Below, one piece after another: positions 26,766 to 37,050 of a DNA stretch of 64,000 nt (its first letter is position 1; the number at the start of each line of letters is the position of its first letter). The notes beneath the pieces were generated by a model. It saw nothing but the letters and a program-made list of their open reading frames with translations. It had not been told where the DNA came from and did no database searches. Source of the DNA: Oxalobacteraceae bacterium OTU3CINTB1 (GTDB lineage: Bacteria; Pseudomonadota; Gammaproteobacteria; Burkholderiales; Burkholderiaceae_D); NCBI GenBank assembly GCA_024123955.1, contig CP099652.1, forward strand, positions 372,001-436,000, written 5' to 3'. Position numbers and translations under genes: made by a program.

Positions 26766-28142
26766 TCATTTTGGCTTTTTGACCGGGCGGCTCCAGTTGT
26801 CGATCGTGATCTGGCGCGGACGGGAAATCGTCAGCTTGCCGGCCGGCGCATCCTTGCTCAGGGTGGTGCCGGCGCCAAGGGTGGCGCCTTTGCCTACCGT
26901 CACCGGGGCGATCAGCTGGCTGTCGCTGCCGATGAAGGCGTCGTCCTCGATGACCGTGCGCGATTTGTTCACGCCGTCATAGTTACAGGTGATTGTGCCG
27001 GCGCCGATGTTGACGCGCGAGCCTATCGTGGCGTCGCCGATGTAGGCCAGGTGGTTGGCCTTGCTGTGCGCGGCGACCTGGCCGTTCTTGATTTCGACGA
27101 AGTTGCCAACGTGAACGTCCTCGGCCAGCACCGTGCCCGGGCGCAGGCGCGCATATGGGCCGATGATCGAGACTTCGCCCACCACCGCCTCTTCGATATG
27201 GCAGAACGGCTTGATCTGGGCGCCGGCCAGGATGCGGGCGTTGACGATGACATTGTGGGCGGCGACGCGCACGCCGTCACCCAGCTCGACCTTGCCTTCG
27301 AACACGCAGCCGACGTCGATGGTGACGTCGCGGCCACAGATCAATTCCCCACGGACATCGATGCGCGCCGGGTCCATCAACGTCACGCCCTGTTCCAGCA
27401 GCTTGAGGGCGATGTTGCGCTGATGAATGCGTTCAAGTTCGGCCAGCTGCACTTTGCTGTTGACGCCGGCCACTTCCCACTGCGCCGACGGTTGCGCCGA
27501 GACCACCCGCACGCCGTCGGCCACGGCTTGCGCGACGATGTCGGTGAGGTAGTACTCGCCCTGGGCGTTGTTGTTCTTGAGCGCGGCCAGCCAGCGCTTC
27601 AGGTGGACGGTCGGCGCGACCATGATGCCGCTGTTAATTTCCTTGATGGCGCGCTCGGCGTCGGTGGCGTCCTTCTGCTCGACGATGCGGACGATCTCGC
27701 CGCTCATTGTCCCCCCCTCGCGCACGATGCGGCCCAGCCCGAACGGATCGTCCTGCTCGACCGTCAGGATGCCCAGCTTGTCGTTGCCGGCCACGTCGAT
27801 CAGCGCCTGCAGCGAGGCGGACGTGGTCAGCGGCACGTCGCCGTACAGGATCAGGGTTGGCACGCTGTCGTCCAGCTCCGGCAGCGCCTGCATGACGGCG
27901 TGGCCGGTGCCCAGCTGCGGTTCTTGCAGCGCTGTGGCGACCTTTTCCGGCTGCCTGGCCAGCAGTTCCTGCACGGCAGCGCCCCCATGTCCGTAAATAA
28001 CGCATAATCGGCTGGCAGACAGGCTGCGCGCGGTATCGAGCACATGCAAAAGCATGGGCTTGCCGGCCAGTGGATGCAAAACCTTCGGCAGCGCGGATTG
28101 CATGCGTTTGCCCATACCCGCGGCGAGAATAACGACGTTCAT
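26766..28142 (-). CDS. glmU: bifunctional N-acetylglucosamine-1-phosphate uridyltransferase / glucosamine-1-phosphate acetyltransferase
   Basis: 458 residues, close to the E. coli length. N-terminal Rossmann-like pyrophosphorylase: [25 protein letters not shown]-type motif LILYGDVPL, and NSGIMVAP. The C-terminal left-handed beta helix of hexapeptide repeats starts near residue 255 ([19 protein letters not shown]) and holds the acetyltransferase residues in [16 protein letters not shown] and the [15 protein letters not shown] loop. It makes UDP-GlcNAc in two steps from glucosamine-1-phosphate. I start at the ATG at 28142; the frame extends upstream but lacks the family N-terminus. A strong terminator follows. 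Confidence 0.98.
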   Translation of the reverse strand: MNVVILAAGMGKRMQSALPKVLHPLAGKPMLLHVLDTARSLSASRLCVIYGHGGAAVQELLARQPEKVATALQEPQLGTGHAVMQALPELDDSVPTLILYGDVPLTTSASLQALIDVAGNDKLGILTVEQDDPFGLGRIVREGGTMSGEIVRIVEQKDATDAERAIKEINSGIMVAPTVHLKRWLAALKNNNAQGEYYLTDIVAQAVADGVRVVSAQPSAQWEVAGVNSKVQLAELERIHQRNIALKLLEQGVTLMDPARIDVRGELICGRDVTIDVGCVFEGKVELGDGVRVAAHNVIVNARILAGAQIKPFCHIEEAVVGEVSIIGPYARLRPGTVLAEDVHVGNFVEIKNGQVAAHSKANHLAYIGDATIGSRVNIGAGTITCNYDGVNKSRTVIEDDAFIGSDSQLIAPVTVGKGATLGAGTTLSKDAPAGKLTISRPRQITIDNWSRPVKKPK

Positions 28143-28169
28143 AAGAAGCCAGATAGAGTGAGTGAGTAA

Positions 28170-29066
28170 ATGCAAAAGTCTAACATGCCCCAAAACGGCA
28201 ACCGAACGCTAAGCCGCCTTTTCCTGATTGCGCTCATGGCAGTGCTGGCCGCGTGCAGTTCGCTGCGCCTGGCCTATAACAATGGCGACACCTTGCTGTA
28301 CTGGTGGCTGGACGGTTACGTCGATCTGACCTCCGATCAAAAAGGCGTGGTGCAGAAGGAGATCGACAAGCTGTTCAGCTGGCACCGCAAGACCCAGTTG
28401 AACGACTACGTGCAGATCCTGCAAACGGGACAAAAGCAGTTGGCCGGCAACCTGACGGCCGCCGACCTGCAAGCCGATTACGACGATATCAAGGGCCGCA
28501 CGCAGAAACTGCTGCTGAAGGCGGCGCCGGAGCTGGCCGGCCTGGCGACATCGCTGGAGCCGGACCAGATCGACAACCTGGAGAAGAAGTTCGCCTCCAA
28601 CCTCGACGACTTCCGCAAGAAGAACATGAAGGGCAGCAAGGAAGATCAGCAAAAATTCCGCTACAAGAAATCGATGGAACAGTTCGAACTGTGGTTCGGC
28701 AAGTTCTCGAAGACGCAGGAAGAAGAGATCCGCAAGGCTTCCGATGCCCGTCCGCTTGACAACGAAATCTGGCTCAACGAGCGCAAGCGCCGTCAAAACG
28801 CCATCCTGAGCCTGGTGCGCAAAGTGAAGCAGGAGAAGTTGAGCAAGGAAGCGACCATTCCGCTGATCAATACGCTGATCAAGGATTCCTTCAACCGTCT
28901 GGAGAACTCCGAGCACAAGCAGTTCTTCGAAGCGTCCGAGCAGGGCAGTTTGCAGTTGATTTTGACAGTGGTGAAGATCGCCACGCCGGAACAGAAGGCG
29001 CACGCGCAGAAGCGCATGCAGGGCTGGATCGACGACTTCCGCAGCCTGGCGGCGGAGGCCCGCTGA
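28170..29066 (+). CDS. DUF6279-type lipoprotein
   Basis: 298 residues. Lipoprotein signal with lipobox LAAC (Cys29), so the mature protein is lipid-anchored. The remainder is highly helical and charged, beginning [23 protein letters not shown], the recognisable opening of this uncharacterised betaproteobacterial/gammaproteobacterial family. Helical repeats rich in Lys and Glu dominate residues 60-290. It is divergent from glmU by 27 bases. Function unknown; its place next to glmU and envelope role are suggestive only. Confidence 0.8.
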   Translation: MQKSNMPQNGNRTLSRLFLIALMAVLAACSSLRLAYNNGDTLLYWWLDGYVDLTSDQKGVVQKEIDKLFSWHRKTQLNDYVQILQTGQKQLAGNLTAADLQADYDDIKGRTQKLLLKAAPELAGLATSLEPDQIDNLEKKFASNLDDFRKKNMKGSKEDQQKFRYKKSMEQFELWFGKFSKTQEEEIRKASDARPLDNEIWLNERKRRQNAILSLVRKVKQEKLSKEATIPLINTLIKDSFNRLENSEHKQFFEASEQGSLQLILTVVKIATPEQKAHAQKRMQGWIDDFRSLAAEAR

Positions 29067-29131
29067 CCAGCGCCAGCAAGCCCGTATGGTATAGTGGACC
29101 CTGTTGAATCAATGACTTAGAACACAGCCAC

Positions 29132-29788
29132 ATGCCAAAGAAGCCAGCAAGCAAAGCCGCAAAACCAGCAAAAGTACCGGTCCACGGTCCCCAGCACAGC
29201 AACCAGGTGCGCATCATCGGCGGGGCGTGGAAACGCACTCCGCTGCCGGTATTGAGCGCGCAGGGCTTGCGGCCGACGCCGGATCGCGTGCGCGAGACGG
29301 TGTTCAACTGGATCAACCACCAGCGCGACGCCAACTGGGCCGATGCGCAAGTACTGGATCTGTTCGCCGGCAGCGGCGCGCTTGGCTTCGAGGCCGCCAG
29401 CCGTGGCGCCAAGTCGGTCATGATGATCGACTCCAACGTGCCAGTCGTGCGACAGCTCGACGAAATCAAGACCAAGCTTAAAGCGGACAATGTGCAGATC
29501 ATGCGCGGCGACGCGTTGGCGGTGGCACAGTCGGCCGCCGCGCGCGGTCAGAAATTCGACCTGATTTTCCTCGATCCACCCTATCAGCAAGAGTTTTTGG
29601 AGCGCTGCCTGCCGCAGTGCACAAGAATCCTGAAAGAGGGCGGCCTGGTGTACGCCGAGTCCGGCGCGGCGCTGGAATTCGACACGGACGCGACGCCCGA
29701 TTGGATGGCGCAATGGGAAGTGATCCGCGCCGATAAGGCGGGAATGGTATTCTTCCACTTGCTCAAGTTGAAGGCATTAGTGGCTTAG
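29132..29788 (+). CDS. rsmD: 16S rRNA (guanine(966)-N(2))-methyltransferase
   Basis: 218 residues. A basic Ala/Lys-rich N-terminal tail (KKPASKAAKPAK) precedes the RsmD core: RIIGGAWKRTPLPV, TPDRVRETVFNWI, the SAM-binding LDLFAGSGALGFEAASRGA and the catalytic DPPYQQEF. It methylates N2 of G966 in helix 31 of 16S rRNA. The order rsmD-coaD-ferredoxin is the same as in many betaproteobacteria. Confidence 0.96.
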   Translation: MPKKPASKAAKPAKVPVHGPQHSNQVRIIGGAWKRTPLPVLSAQGLRPTPDRVRETVFNWINHQRDANWADAQVLDLFAGSGALGFEAASRGAKSVMMIDSNVPVVRQLDEIKTKLKADNVQIMRGDALAVAQSAAARGQKFDLIFLDPPYQQEFLERCLPQCTRILKEGGLVYAESGAALEFDTDATPDWMAQWEVIRADKAGMVFFHLLKLKALVA

Positions 29789-29859
29789 TAACAACTAAGT
29801 TGCAACTAGTTCCATGCAAACTGCCCGATATTAAGGCAAACATCGTTTTTCAGGCATAA

Positions 29860-30654
<795 letters not shown>

Positions 30655-30659
30655 CCGCC

Positions 30660-31253
30660 ATGCGACGCCGACAACTCATCAAGAGTCTGATGGCGGTGGC
30701 CGTGCTGACCGCCGGCGTCCAATTGCCGGCGTTTGCCACTGTCGAGGTGGCAGGCGCCAAGTTCGACGACATCGCCACCGTCGCCGGCAAGGAGCTCAAG
30801 CTCAACGGCGCCGGCCTGCGCACCAAGGTTATCTTCAAGCTGTATGCGGCAGCTTTGTACCTGGCCGAAAAGAAAACCACCGTCTCCGACGTGCTCGGCG
30901 CCACCGGCCCGCGCCGCGTCAGCATCATCATGCTGCGCGACATCACCTCGGACGACTTCGGCAAATCCTTCATGGAAGGCCTGAGTTCCAACACCGACAA
31001 GGTCGAGCGCACCCGCATCCTGCCGCAGACGATGAAGTTCGGCGAAGTGTTCGCGCAAATCCAGACGCTGAAAAAAGGCGACCAGATGCTGCTCGACTGG
31101 ATACCCGGCGAGGGCACCCAGTGCTATCTGAACGGTAAAAAGCTGGGGGAATTGATGCCGGATGTGGCGTTCTATAACGCCGTGCTGCGTATCTGGCTGG
31201 GCGACAAGCCGGTGGACAGCTCGCTCAAGCCCGCCCTGCTGGGCGAGCGCTAA
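30660..31253 (+). CDS. exported chalcone isomerase-fold protein
   Basis: 197 residues from the ATG at 30660, five bases after the ferredoxin stop. N-terminal signal (RQLIKSLMAVAVLTAGVQLPAFA) and a single chalcone_isomerase-like domain: VEVAGAKFDDIATVAGKELK, the LYAAALYLAEKK stretch, FMEGLSSN and LDWIPGEGTQCYLNGKKLGE. The bacterial periplasmic members do not make flavanones; a fatty-acid-binding role has been proposed for the fold. Function here unknown. Confidence 0.85.
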   Translation: MRRRQLIKSLMAVAVLTAGVQLPAFATVEVAGAKFDDIATVAGKELKLNGAGLRTKVIFKLYAAALYLAEKKTTVSDVLGATGPRRVSIIMLRDITSDDFGKSFMEGLSSNTDKVERTRILPQTMKFGEVFAQIQTLKKGDQMLLDWIPGEGTQCYLNGKKLGELMPDVAFYNAVLRIWLGDKPVDSSLKPALLGER

Positions 31254-31274
31254 CTTCGCTTCTAACTTCTCTTA

Positions 31275-31556
31275 TTAGGCGCGCGAGGCCATCGCGCGCA
31301 GCTCGGCGGCATGGCTGGCACCGCATTCGCTGGTGTTGAGCATGCGCTTGAGCATCATCGCATCGCGCATCTGGCGGCGTTGCAGACGTTCTTCCTTGGT
31401 CAACTTCGGCTTAACGATCAGCACGGCGGCGCGCGCGCAGCCGCGCAGCAGCGGTTTGAACAAAACCAGCAGGCCCACGGCGACAACGGCGGCCAGCGCC
31501 AGCTGTATCGTGGTGAGGAACGAAAGATCTTGGAGTACTGAGCTGATGGTAGACAT
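31275..31556 (-). CDS. small membrane protein of unknown function
   Basis: 93 residues from the ATG at 31556. One strong hydrophobic helix (IQLALAAVVAVGLLVLF) near residues 16-34, followed by a short amphipathic stretch and a basic, helical cytoplasmic tail (KPKLTKEERLQRRQMRDAMM LKRML). No catalytic motif. It is convergent with the chalcone isomerase-fold gene, with 21 bases between stops, and stands alone. The sequence looks coding by its codon use. Confidence 0.6.
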   Translation of the reverse strand: MSTISSVLQDLSFLTTIQLALAAVVAVGLLVLFKPLLRGCARAAVLIVKPKLTKEERLQRRQMRDAMMLKRMLNTSECGASHAAELRAMASRA

Positions 31557-31727
31557 GATAGACCGGTGCATTTAGAATCAAGTTAACTATAGTGCAGCGC
31601 AACATAAGTATCCAATTTACTTCCACGATAACAATTATTCGTTTGGTGAATGGAGAAGCTTATCCTTGACGAGAAATCCATATTTCTCGATACTGTCTTA
31701 TCCTATTTTCATACTACCTGAGCCAAC

Positions 31728-32696
31728 ATGAGCTTTTTGACGCTGGACTTGAATTTGTTACGCGTCTTCGACGCCGTGATGACAGAACAAAATCTGACAC
31801 GCGCGGCCGGCCATCTGGCCATGACCCAGCCCGCCGTCTCGAACGCGATCAAGCGTCTGCGCGAGAGCCTGGGCGACGAATTGCTGATACGCACCGCCTA
31901 CGGCGTCAAGCCGACGCCGCGCGCCGAATCGCTGTGGCCGTCCGTGCGCAGCGCGCTGGCCAGCCTGGAAGCGGCCGTGGCGCCGGAAACCTTCGACGTC
32001 TCCGCCGCCCACGCGACGTTCCGCATGGCGATGGCCGACGCCACCGCAGCCTTCTGGCTGCCGTCGCTGATGCGTTCGATCGAAGTGGAAGCGCCCGGCG
32101 TAAACGTGCGCATGGTGCCGCTGACCACCCGTGAACCGCGGCCGATGCTGCTGCGGGGCGACATCGACCTGGCGGTTGGCTTCTTCCCTGGCGTGGCGGC
32201 GCAGCTGTCGTACGAGACGGGGTCGCCGATCCGCCACGAACGGCTGTATTCCGGCCACTATGTTTGCGTGATGCGGCGCGACCATCCGCTGGCCAAGGTC
32301 GAGCTGAACCTGGACAACTATTGCAAGGCCAATCACCTGCTGGTGAGTTTCTCGGGCCGCGCGCATGGGCTAGTCGACGAGGCGCTGGCGCAGATCCAGC
32401 GCGAGCGGCGGATTTTGCTGACGGTGAACCAGTTCTTCACGGCAGGGCGGGTGGTGGCGAACTCGGATCTGATCACGGTGTTGCCGCGTCACTTGATCGC
32501 CTCGACGGGCATGACGGACGCGCTGATCGCCAAGGAATTGCCGTTCCAGCTGCCGGCGGTCCACCTGGACATGCTGTGGCACGAACGCGATGCGCGCAGC
32601 CCGGCGCACAAGTGGCTGCGGATGCATCTGGAAGGCATGAACCAGGTGGCGGCGCGCACCGCGCCCGGCAGCGCCCCAAAGAAAGATACCGCTTAA
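31728..32696 (+). CDS. LysR family transcriptional regulator
   Basis: 322 residues, N-terminus MSFLTLDLNLLRVFDAVMTE followed by the helix-turn-helix NLTRAAGHLAMTQPAVSNAI, of the NodD/NahR/LinR-like clade whose members answer to aromatic compounds. The effector domain includes HERLYSGHYVCVMRRDHPLA. Its stop codon overlaps that of the convergent SDR at 32693-32696. Its target is not obvious, since it has no divergent neighbour apart from the small membrane protein. Confidence 0.9.
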   Translation: MSFLTLDLNLLRVFDAVMTEQNLTRAAGHLAMTQPAVSNAIKRLRESLGDELLIRTAYGVKPTPRAESLWPSVRSALASLEAAVAPETFDVSAAHATFRMAMADATAAFWLPSLMRSIEVEAPGVNVRMVPLTTREPRPMLLRGDIDLAVGFFPGVAAQLSYETGSPIRHERLYSGHYVCVMRRDHPLAKVELNLDNYCKANHLLVSFSGRAHGLVDEALAQIQRERRILLTVNQFFTAGRVVANSDLITVLPRHLIASTGMTDALIAKELPFQLPAVHLDMLWHERDARSPAHKWLRMHLEGMNQVAARTAPGSAPKKDTA

Positions 32697-33601
32697 GGGT
32701 TCAATTCCCCGGCGAAGTACGCCTCCCGATCCATGTCTTCGAGCAAACCCGGATGCGTTGGCCGCCAGCCCAGCTGCCGCCGCGTCTGCTCGCTCGACGC
32801 GGGGCAATCCATGCCGAAGAAGCGCCCTATAAAGCCGAAGTGCCCGGCGGCCTGATCGCCCGACATTCCCACCACCTGCAGGTTCAAGCGCCGGCCGATC
32901 ACCCCGGCGATCTCGCGTGTCGCCACGCCTTCCTCCGCCACCGCGTGGTACACCGACCCCGCCACGCCGCTCTCCAGCGCCAGCCTGTACAACCGCGCCG
33001 CGTCATGCCGGTGCACCGCCGGCCAGCGAGTCATGCCGTCATCGATGTACGCCGAACTTCCCTGCTTGCGCGCGATTCCGATCAGCGCCGGAACGAAGCC
33101 ATGGTCGCCGTCGCCATGCACCGACGGCGGCAAACGCACCACCGAAGCGCGCACGCCTTGTCCGCCCAGCGCCAGCGCGGCCAGTTCCGACGGGATACGA
33201 TACGACCCGGCCGAAGCGGCCATCGGCGCATCGCTTTCCACGGAAATCCGGCCGGGCTGCAATATCCCAATGGCCGACGTCACCACGAACGGCTTGCCCG
33301 AACCCGCCAACGCCGCCCCCATCGCCTCGATCGCCGCCAGATCGGTTTTGGCCGATTCGGGCATGTTCGAGAAGTCATGGATGAAGGCGGTGTGGATCAC
33401 GCCATCGCAAGCCTTCGCGGCCGTCACCAGGCTGTCGATATCCAACAGGCTGCCGCGCTGGACCTCGGCGCCCAGCCCCGTCAACGTCGCGGCGGCCTCG
33501 TCGCTGCGAGCCAGTCCCAGCACCCGATGGCCGGCTTGCATCAAATCCTCTACAACTGCGGAGCCGACAAAACCTGTCGCTCCCGTCACGAATACACGCA
33601 T
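32693..33601 (-). CDS. NAD(P)-dependent extended SDR (epimerase family) oxidoreductase
   Basis: 302 residues from the ATG at 33601, which has AAGGAA seven bases away; an ATG at 33607 lies directly against that site and is less likely. N-terminal dinucleotide loop VTGATGFVGSAVVEDLMQAG, followed by ARSDEAAATL suggesting NADP. The usual extended-SDR Tyr-x3-Lys is not clear; YRIPSELAALALGGQG occupies that region, as in the 3-beta-hydroxysteroid-dehydrogenase-like proteins seen beside AraC regulators. Divergent from the AraC gene, which probably controls it. Confidence 0.85.
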   Translation of the reverse strand: MRVFVTGATGFVGSAVVEDLMQAGHRVLGLARSDEAAATLTGLGAEVQRGSLLDIDSLVTAAKACDGVIHTAFIHDFSNMPESAKTDLAAIEAMGAALAGSGKPFVVTSAIGILQPGRISVESDAPMAASAGSYRIPSELAALALGGQGVRASVVRLPPSVHGDGDHGFVPALIGIARKQGSSAYIDDGMTRWPAVHRHDAARLYRLALESGVAGSVYHAVAEEGVATREIAGVIGRRLNLQVVGMSGDQAAGHFGFIGRFFGMDCPASSEQTRRQLGWRPTHPGLLEDMDREAYFAGELNP

Positions 33602-33700
33602 GGTCATTTCCTTGGCTGATTAAAAAGCCAATGATAAAAGCGGAATGTCATCCGATCCATGCTATAAAGTCTGCATTATCTTCGCGTTCGTCCAAAACTC

Positions 33701-34627
33701 ATGGATCCACTCTCCGATGTCCTGGCGCTGCTCAAGCCGCGCAGCTATGTATCGGCCGGCTTCGACGCCGGCGGTGACTGGGCGGTCCGTTATCCGCCCA
33801 ACATCGGCATCAAATGCTATTCGATCGTCTCCGGACAATGCTGGCTGGCGGTCGACGGCGTCAGCGAACCGACGTTGTTGAAGGCCGGCGATTGTTTCCT
33901 GCTGCCGGGCGGGCGACCGTTTGTGATGGGCAGCGACCTGTCGCTGCCGGCGGCCGACTCGGCCGAAGTATTCGCGGCCCCGCGCGTCGCCGGCGTCATC
34001 GTGCATAACGGCGGCGGTGCTTGCCTGATGGTCGGCAGCCGCTTTTTCCTCGGCCACAGCCACGGCGAGATCCTGCTGGCCATGCTGCCGCCAATCGTGC
34101 ACCTGCGGCAGGAGACGGATCAGGCGGCGCTGCTGTGGTCGGTCAAACGCATGATCCAGGAGCTGCATGAACAGCGGCCCGGCAGCTCGCTGATGGCCGA
34201 GCACCTGGCGCACATGATGCTGATACTGGCGCTGCGGTTGCACATGGAGGAGAGCGCCAAAGACAAGGGCGCGGACCCGGGCGTGGGCTGGCTGTTCGCG
34301 CTGGCCGATCGTCAGATGGGGTTGGCGCTCAGCGCCATGCATGCGGAGCCGGCGCATCGCTGGACATTGGAAGCGTTGGCGCGCCGCGCGGGGATGTCGC
34401 GCTCGGCGTTCGCGCTCAAGTTCAAGACGATGGTGGGGGCGTCGGCGATGGACTATCTGACGCGCTGGCGCATGCTGCTGGCCGGAGACAAGTTGCTCAA
34501 TTCGAGCGCGCCGATTTCGGTGATCGCGCCGTCGCTGGGCTACGAATCGGAAAGCGCCTTCAGCACGGCCTTCAAGCGCGTGATGGGCTGTTCGCCACGG
34601 AATTACGTGACTCGTAGGGCGGATTAG
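33701..34627 (+). CDS. AraC family regulator with cupin sensor domain
   Basis: 308 residues. N-terminal cupin_6 sensor (YSIVSGQCWLAVDGV, AGDCFLLPGGRPFVMGSD) to about residue 190; C-terminal double helix-turn-helix with WTLEALARRAGMSRSAFALKF and ISVIAPSLGYESESAFSTAF KRVMGCSPRNY. The pairing with a divergent epimerase-type SDR is common in proteobacteria and suggests response to small organic or reactive compounds. The last codons already belong to the palindromic repeat that starts at 34613. Confidence 0.9.
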   Translation: MDPLSDVLALLKPRSYVSAGFDAGGDWAVRYPPNIGIKCYSIVSGQCWLAVDGVSEPTLLKAGDCFLLPGGRPFVMGSDLSLPAADSAEVFAAPRVAGVIVHNGGGACLMVGSRFFLGHSHGEILLAMLPPIVHLRQETDQAALLWSVKRMIQELHEQRPGSSLMAEHLAHMMLILALRLHMEESAKDKGADPGVGWLFALADRQMGLALSAMHAEPAHRWTLEALARRAGMSRSAFALKFKTMVGASAMDYLTRWRMLLAGDKLLNSSAPISVIAPSLGYESESAFSTAFKRVMGCSPRNYVTRRAD

Positions 34628-34707
34628 CGCGCAGCGCGTAATCCGCCATGGGCCGCCGACGGCGCGTGCATTGGCGGATTACGGCGTTCCGCCTAATCCG
34701 CCCTACG
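34613..34707. repeat. dispersed palindromic repeat, two inverted copies
   Basis: CGTAGGGCGGATTA (34613-34626) and TAATCCGCCCTACG (34694-34707) are exact complements bounding a 95-bp unit. Inside, each half is itself a hairpin (for example GGCGGATTACGGCGTTCCGC near 34673-34692). Related single copies are at 42085-42119 and 58997-59027. REP/BIME-like; it fuses with the 3' end of the AraC gene and fills most of the gap before the chemoreceptor. Confidence 0.85.
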
Positions 34708-34733
34708 TGGATCCACGTTTATTTTGGTGCAGC

Positions 34734-36302
34734 TCAATGCTTCGTGCTCGAGCGGTAACCGATGCGGAAACCACCCCAATGCTTGCCGTTGACATAAATC
34801 GGCGCCGACAGGTCGTGCATCACTTCGCCCGTATCGCGCTTATACGTCTGCAACAGGAACGGCTTGGTATTCGAGCCGCAACGCTTGCCCGTGCGATCGC
34901 TGAAAATCCGCTTGGTGCGGTTGTTGACGATGTCGACGTCGTAGTTCCCCGTCAACGGCTGCGAAAACTTTTTGTTATGGGTGGGGAAATAGCCGTTGTT
35001 ATCCACAGCACCGGCGTAAGCCAGTTGCGGCATGGCCACCAACAGCGCCTCCTGCAATGAAGGCAGCACGCGATCCGTAAAATCATCGAACCTCGTCTTG
35101 TGCTTGGGCGGATCGGTATTCGGAATCGGGCTATAAGTCCGGTCGAACAAAGCGTCGCGCGTGATCTTGCCCGACGACAGCGCCGCCTCGAAAATCCGGC
35201 CCACTTCCAGCGCCGCCTGCTGCGCGGCATGCCGGATCGCGTCGTGCGACGTGGCGATCGACGACTCGCCCAGCGCACCGGTGATCACCTCGGCCCGCTC
35301 AGCCAACGCCATCGCCGAACTGGCGGCGCGCGGCAATTCCTTCTCTGTGGATAACAAGCTGTCGCGGATGCTGGCGATCGCGGCGGCGATTTCCTCGGTG
35401 GTGGCGACATGCTCGCGCGAGGCCCGGGCGATCTGGCCGATCTCGTCTTCCGACACGCCGGAGGAACGCTCGATATTACCCAGCAAACCGTGCACCTTCT
35501 CCACATTGCCGGCCGCTTCGCTGACCTGCACCGCCAGCGACGTCATGCCGGTGGCGGCCTGTTCCGCCTGCTGATTGATCTCGCGCACCATGGTGCTGAT
35601 TTCATCGGTCGCTTCCTTGGTGCGCAAGGCCAACTGGCGCACCTCGCTGGCGACGACGGCGAAGCCACGCCCTTGTTCGCCGGCGCGCGCCGCCTCGATG
35701 GCGGCATTCAGCGCCAGCAGGTTGGTGCGGGCGGAAATCTCGCTGATGGCCTCGGTGAAGCCGTAGATTTTGCGGGAATTGGTTTGCAGGCTCGTCATGA
35801 CGGACGCCGCTGTCTGGGCATCCTGGCGCGCGGTGCGGATGCGTTGCAGGCCGTTATCGGCCTCGGTGCGACCGGCAACCGTTTCGCCACGCACCTGGGC
35901 GGCGATCTTGGCGGCGCGCTCGGCATTGGCCGCGATGCGCTCTGTGGTCGCGGCGTTCTGCGCCGAACTGTGGACTATGCCGCCGGCGGTGCCGACGTCT
36001 AGCTCGATTTTCTTTTTAACGGAATCGACGAAGTACGACGTTTCGGCCGCGCCGATCATGATGGCATCGATTTCGGCGCCCACGGTCTGGGCGAAGTGGC
36101 GCACGCCGCCCTCGTCATTGCCCTGGCGCGCCGCCCACCAGGAGATCAGCGCGCCGGCCAACGCCGCCGGCGCGGCCGTATACATCAACGAGGCCTTGTC
36201 GCCGGCCGCCAGATTGAACAAGTACGCCAGGCACGTTCCGCCCGCCGTAGCCCCCAACAACCATAATCCACGTTGCACCAACTTCTGCTGCAAAAGCTTC
36301 AT
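34734..36302 (-). CDS. methyl-accepting chemotaxis protein with C-terminal sensor-like domain
   Basis: 522 residues. Two N-terminal hydrophobic helices ([39 protein letters not shown]) with only a short loop between, so there is no large periplasmic sensor. The signalling domain follows, with the hairpin tip region [38 protein letters not shown]. After it, about residues 400-522 form an extra domain ([31 protein letters not shown]) typical of receptors with a C-terminal cytoplasmic sensory module. The ligand is unknown. It is a single gene without che genes nearby. Confidence 0.9.
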   Translation of the reverse strand: MKLLQQKLVQRGLWLLGATAGGTCLAYLFNLAAGDKASLMYTAAPAALAGALISWWAARQGNDEGGVRHFAQTVGAEIDAIMIGAAETSYFVDSVKKKIELDVGTAGGIVHSSAQNAATTERIAANAERAAKIAAQVRGETVAGRTEADNGLQRIRTARQDAQTAASVMTSLQTNSRKIYGFTEAISEISARTNLLALNAAIEAARAGEQGRGFAVVASEVRQLALRTKEATDEISTMVREINQQAEQAATGMTSLAVQVSEAAGNVEKVHGLLGNIERSSGVSEDEIGQIARASREHVATTEEIAAAIASIRDSLLSTEKELPRAASSAMALAERAEVITGALGESSIATSHDAIRHAAQQAALEVGRIFEAALSSGKITRDALFDRTYSPIPNTDPPKHKTRFDDFTDRVLPSLQEALLVAMPQLAYAGAVDNNGYFPTHNKKFSQPLTGNYDVDIVNNRTKRIFSDRTGKRCGSNTKPFLLQTYKRDTGEVMHDLSAPIYVNGKHWGGFRIGYRSSTKH

Positions 36303-36360
36303 TTGTCCCCCGTTGACCCCGGCGCTTTGGCGCGTAGCAGGTAATTTTATTTCCTACATA

Positions 36361-36816
36361 CTACTTTATAGGTAACTTGGTGGTATTCTTGACTTCTTCC
36401 ATCACGGCATAAGTGTGTGTTTCACGCACACCTTTTTGGAGCAGGGTTTTACCCAGGAATTCGCGGTAGGCGGCCATGTCCTTGACCCGGGCCTTGACCA
36501 GGTAGTCGAAACCGCCGGCGACCATGTGGCATTCCAGCACTTCCGGAATGACCTGGACGCTGTGTTTGAAGGCGTCGAAGACTTCGGGCGTCGTGCGATC
36601 GAGCACGACTTCGATGAAGACGAGCAGGGAAACGTCGAGCAGCTGGGGATTCAGTTGCGCGGTGTAGCCCATGATGTACCCGGACTCGTGCAACTTGCGC
36701 ACGCGCTCCAGGCAAGCGGCGGGCGACAGGTTCACCCGCGCCGCCAGCTCCACGTTGCTGATGCGGCCGTCGCTCTGCAACTCCATCAAGATTTTTTTGC
36801 TGATCTTGTCTAACAT
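36361..36816 (-). CDS. putR: Lrp/AsnC-family regulator, probable proline-responsive PutR
   Basis: 151 residues from the ATG at 36816 (MLDKISKKILMELQSDGRIS). Helix-turn-helix SNVELAARVNLSPAACLERV, then a RAM domain with ECHMVAGGFDYLVKARVKDM. The arrangement, divergent from putA, and the close match to the BkdR/PutR subgroup suggest activation of putA by proline. A palindrome lies just upstream of its start (36829-36847). The symbol is inferred from position and subgroup. Confidence 0.85.
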   Translation of the reverse strand: MLDKISKKILMELQSDGRISNVELAARVNLSPAACLERVRKLHESGYIMGYTAQLNPQLLDVSLLVFIEVVLDRTTPEVFDAFKHSVQVIPEVLECHMVAGGFDYLVKARVKDMAAYREFLGKTLLQKGVRETHTYAVMEEVKNTTKLPIK

Positions 36817-36828
36817 TTCCGGGGACTC

Positions 36829-36847
36829 CCAAATAAATATTATTTGG
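36829..36847. promoter_or_regulatory. probable PutR (Lrp-type) operator
   Basis: CCAAATAA and TTATTTGG arms with a three-base ATA centre, a 19-bp AT-rich palindrome 12 bases from the putR start and about 200 bases from putA. Typical Lrp-family site; probably autoregulatory and part of the array acting on putA. Confidence 0.65.
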
Positions 36848-37050
36848 TTAAATTGTCTCACTAAAAACAATCTATTGCTAGCCCCCTGTAATACCAGAAT
36901 TAATCCAGAAGAATTCACTTTACAATCGAATCATCAGCAGTTCACGATTCGAGACCACGATTCAACCTCAATTCACGCTCTCAAGCTACCCGCTTGCAGA
37001 GCGTGTTTTTGTAAGTGGACGCTCCTACATTTCTATTCCGAGAGCCATTC

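Noticed and set aside
29789..29820. AACTA...TAGTT hairpin after rsmD
   Set aside because: Too short a stem and no T run to be called a terminator.
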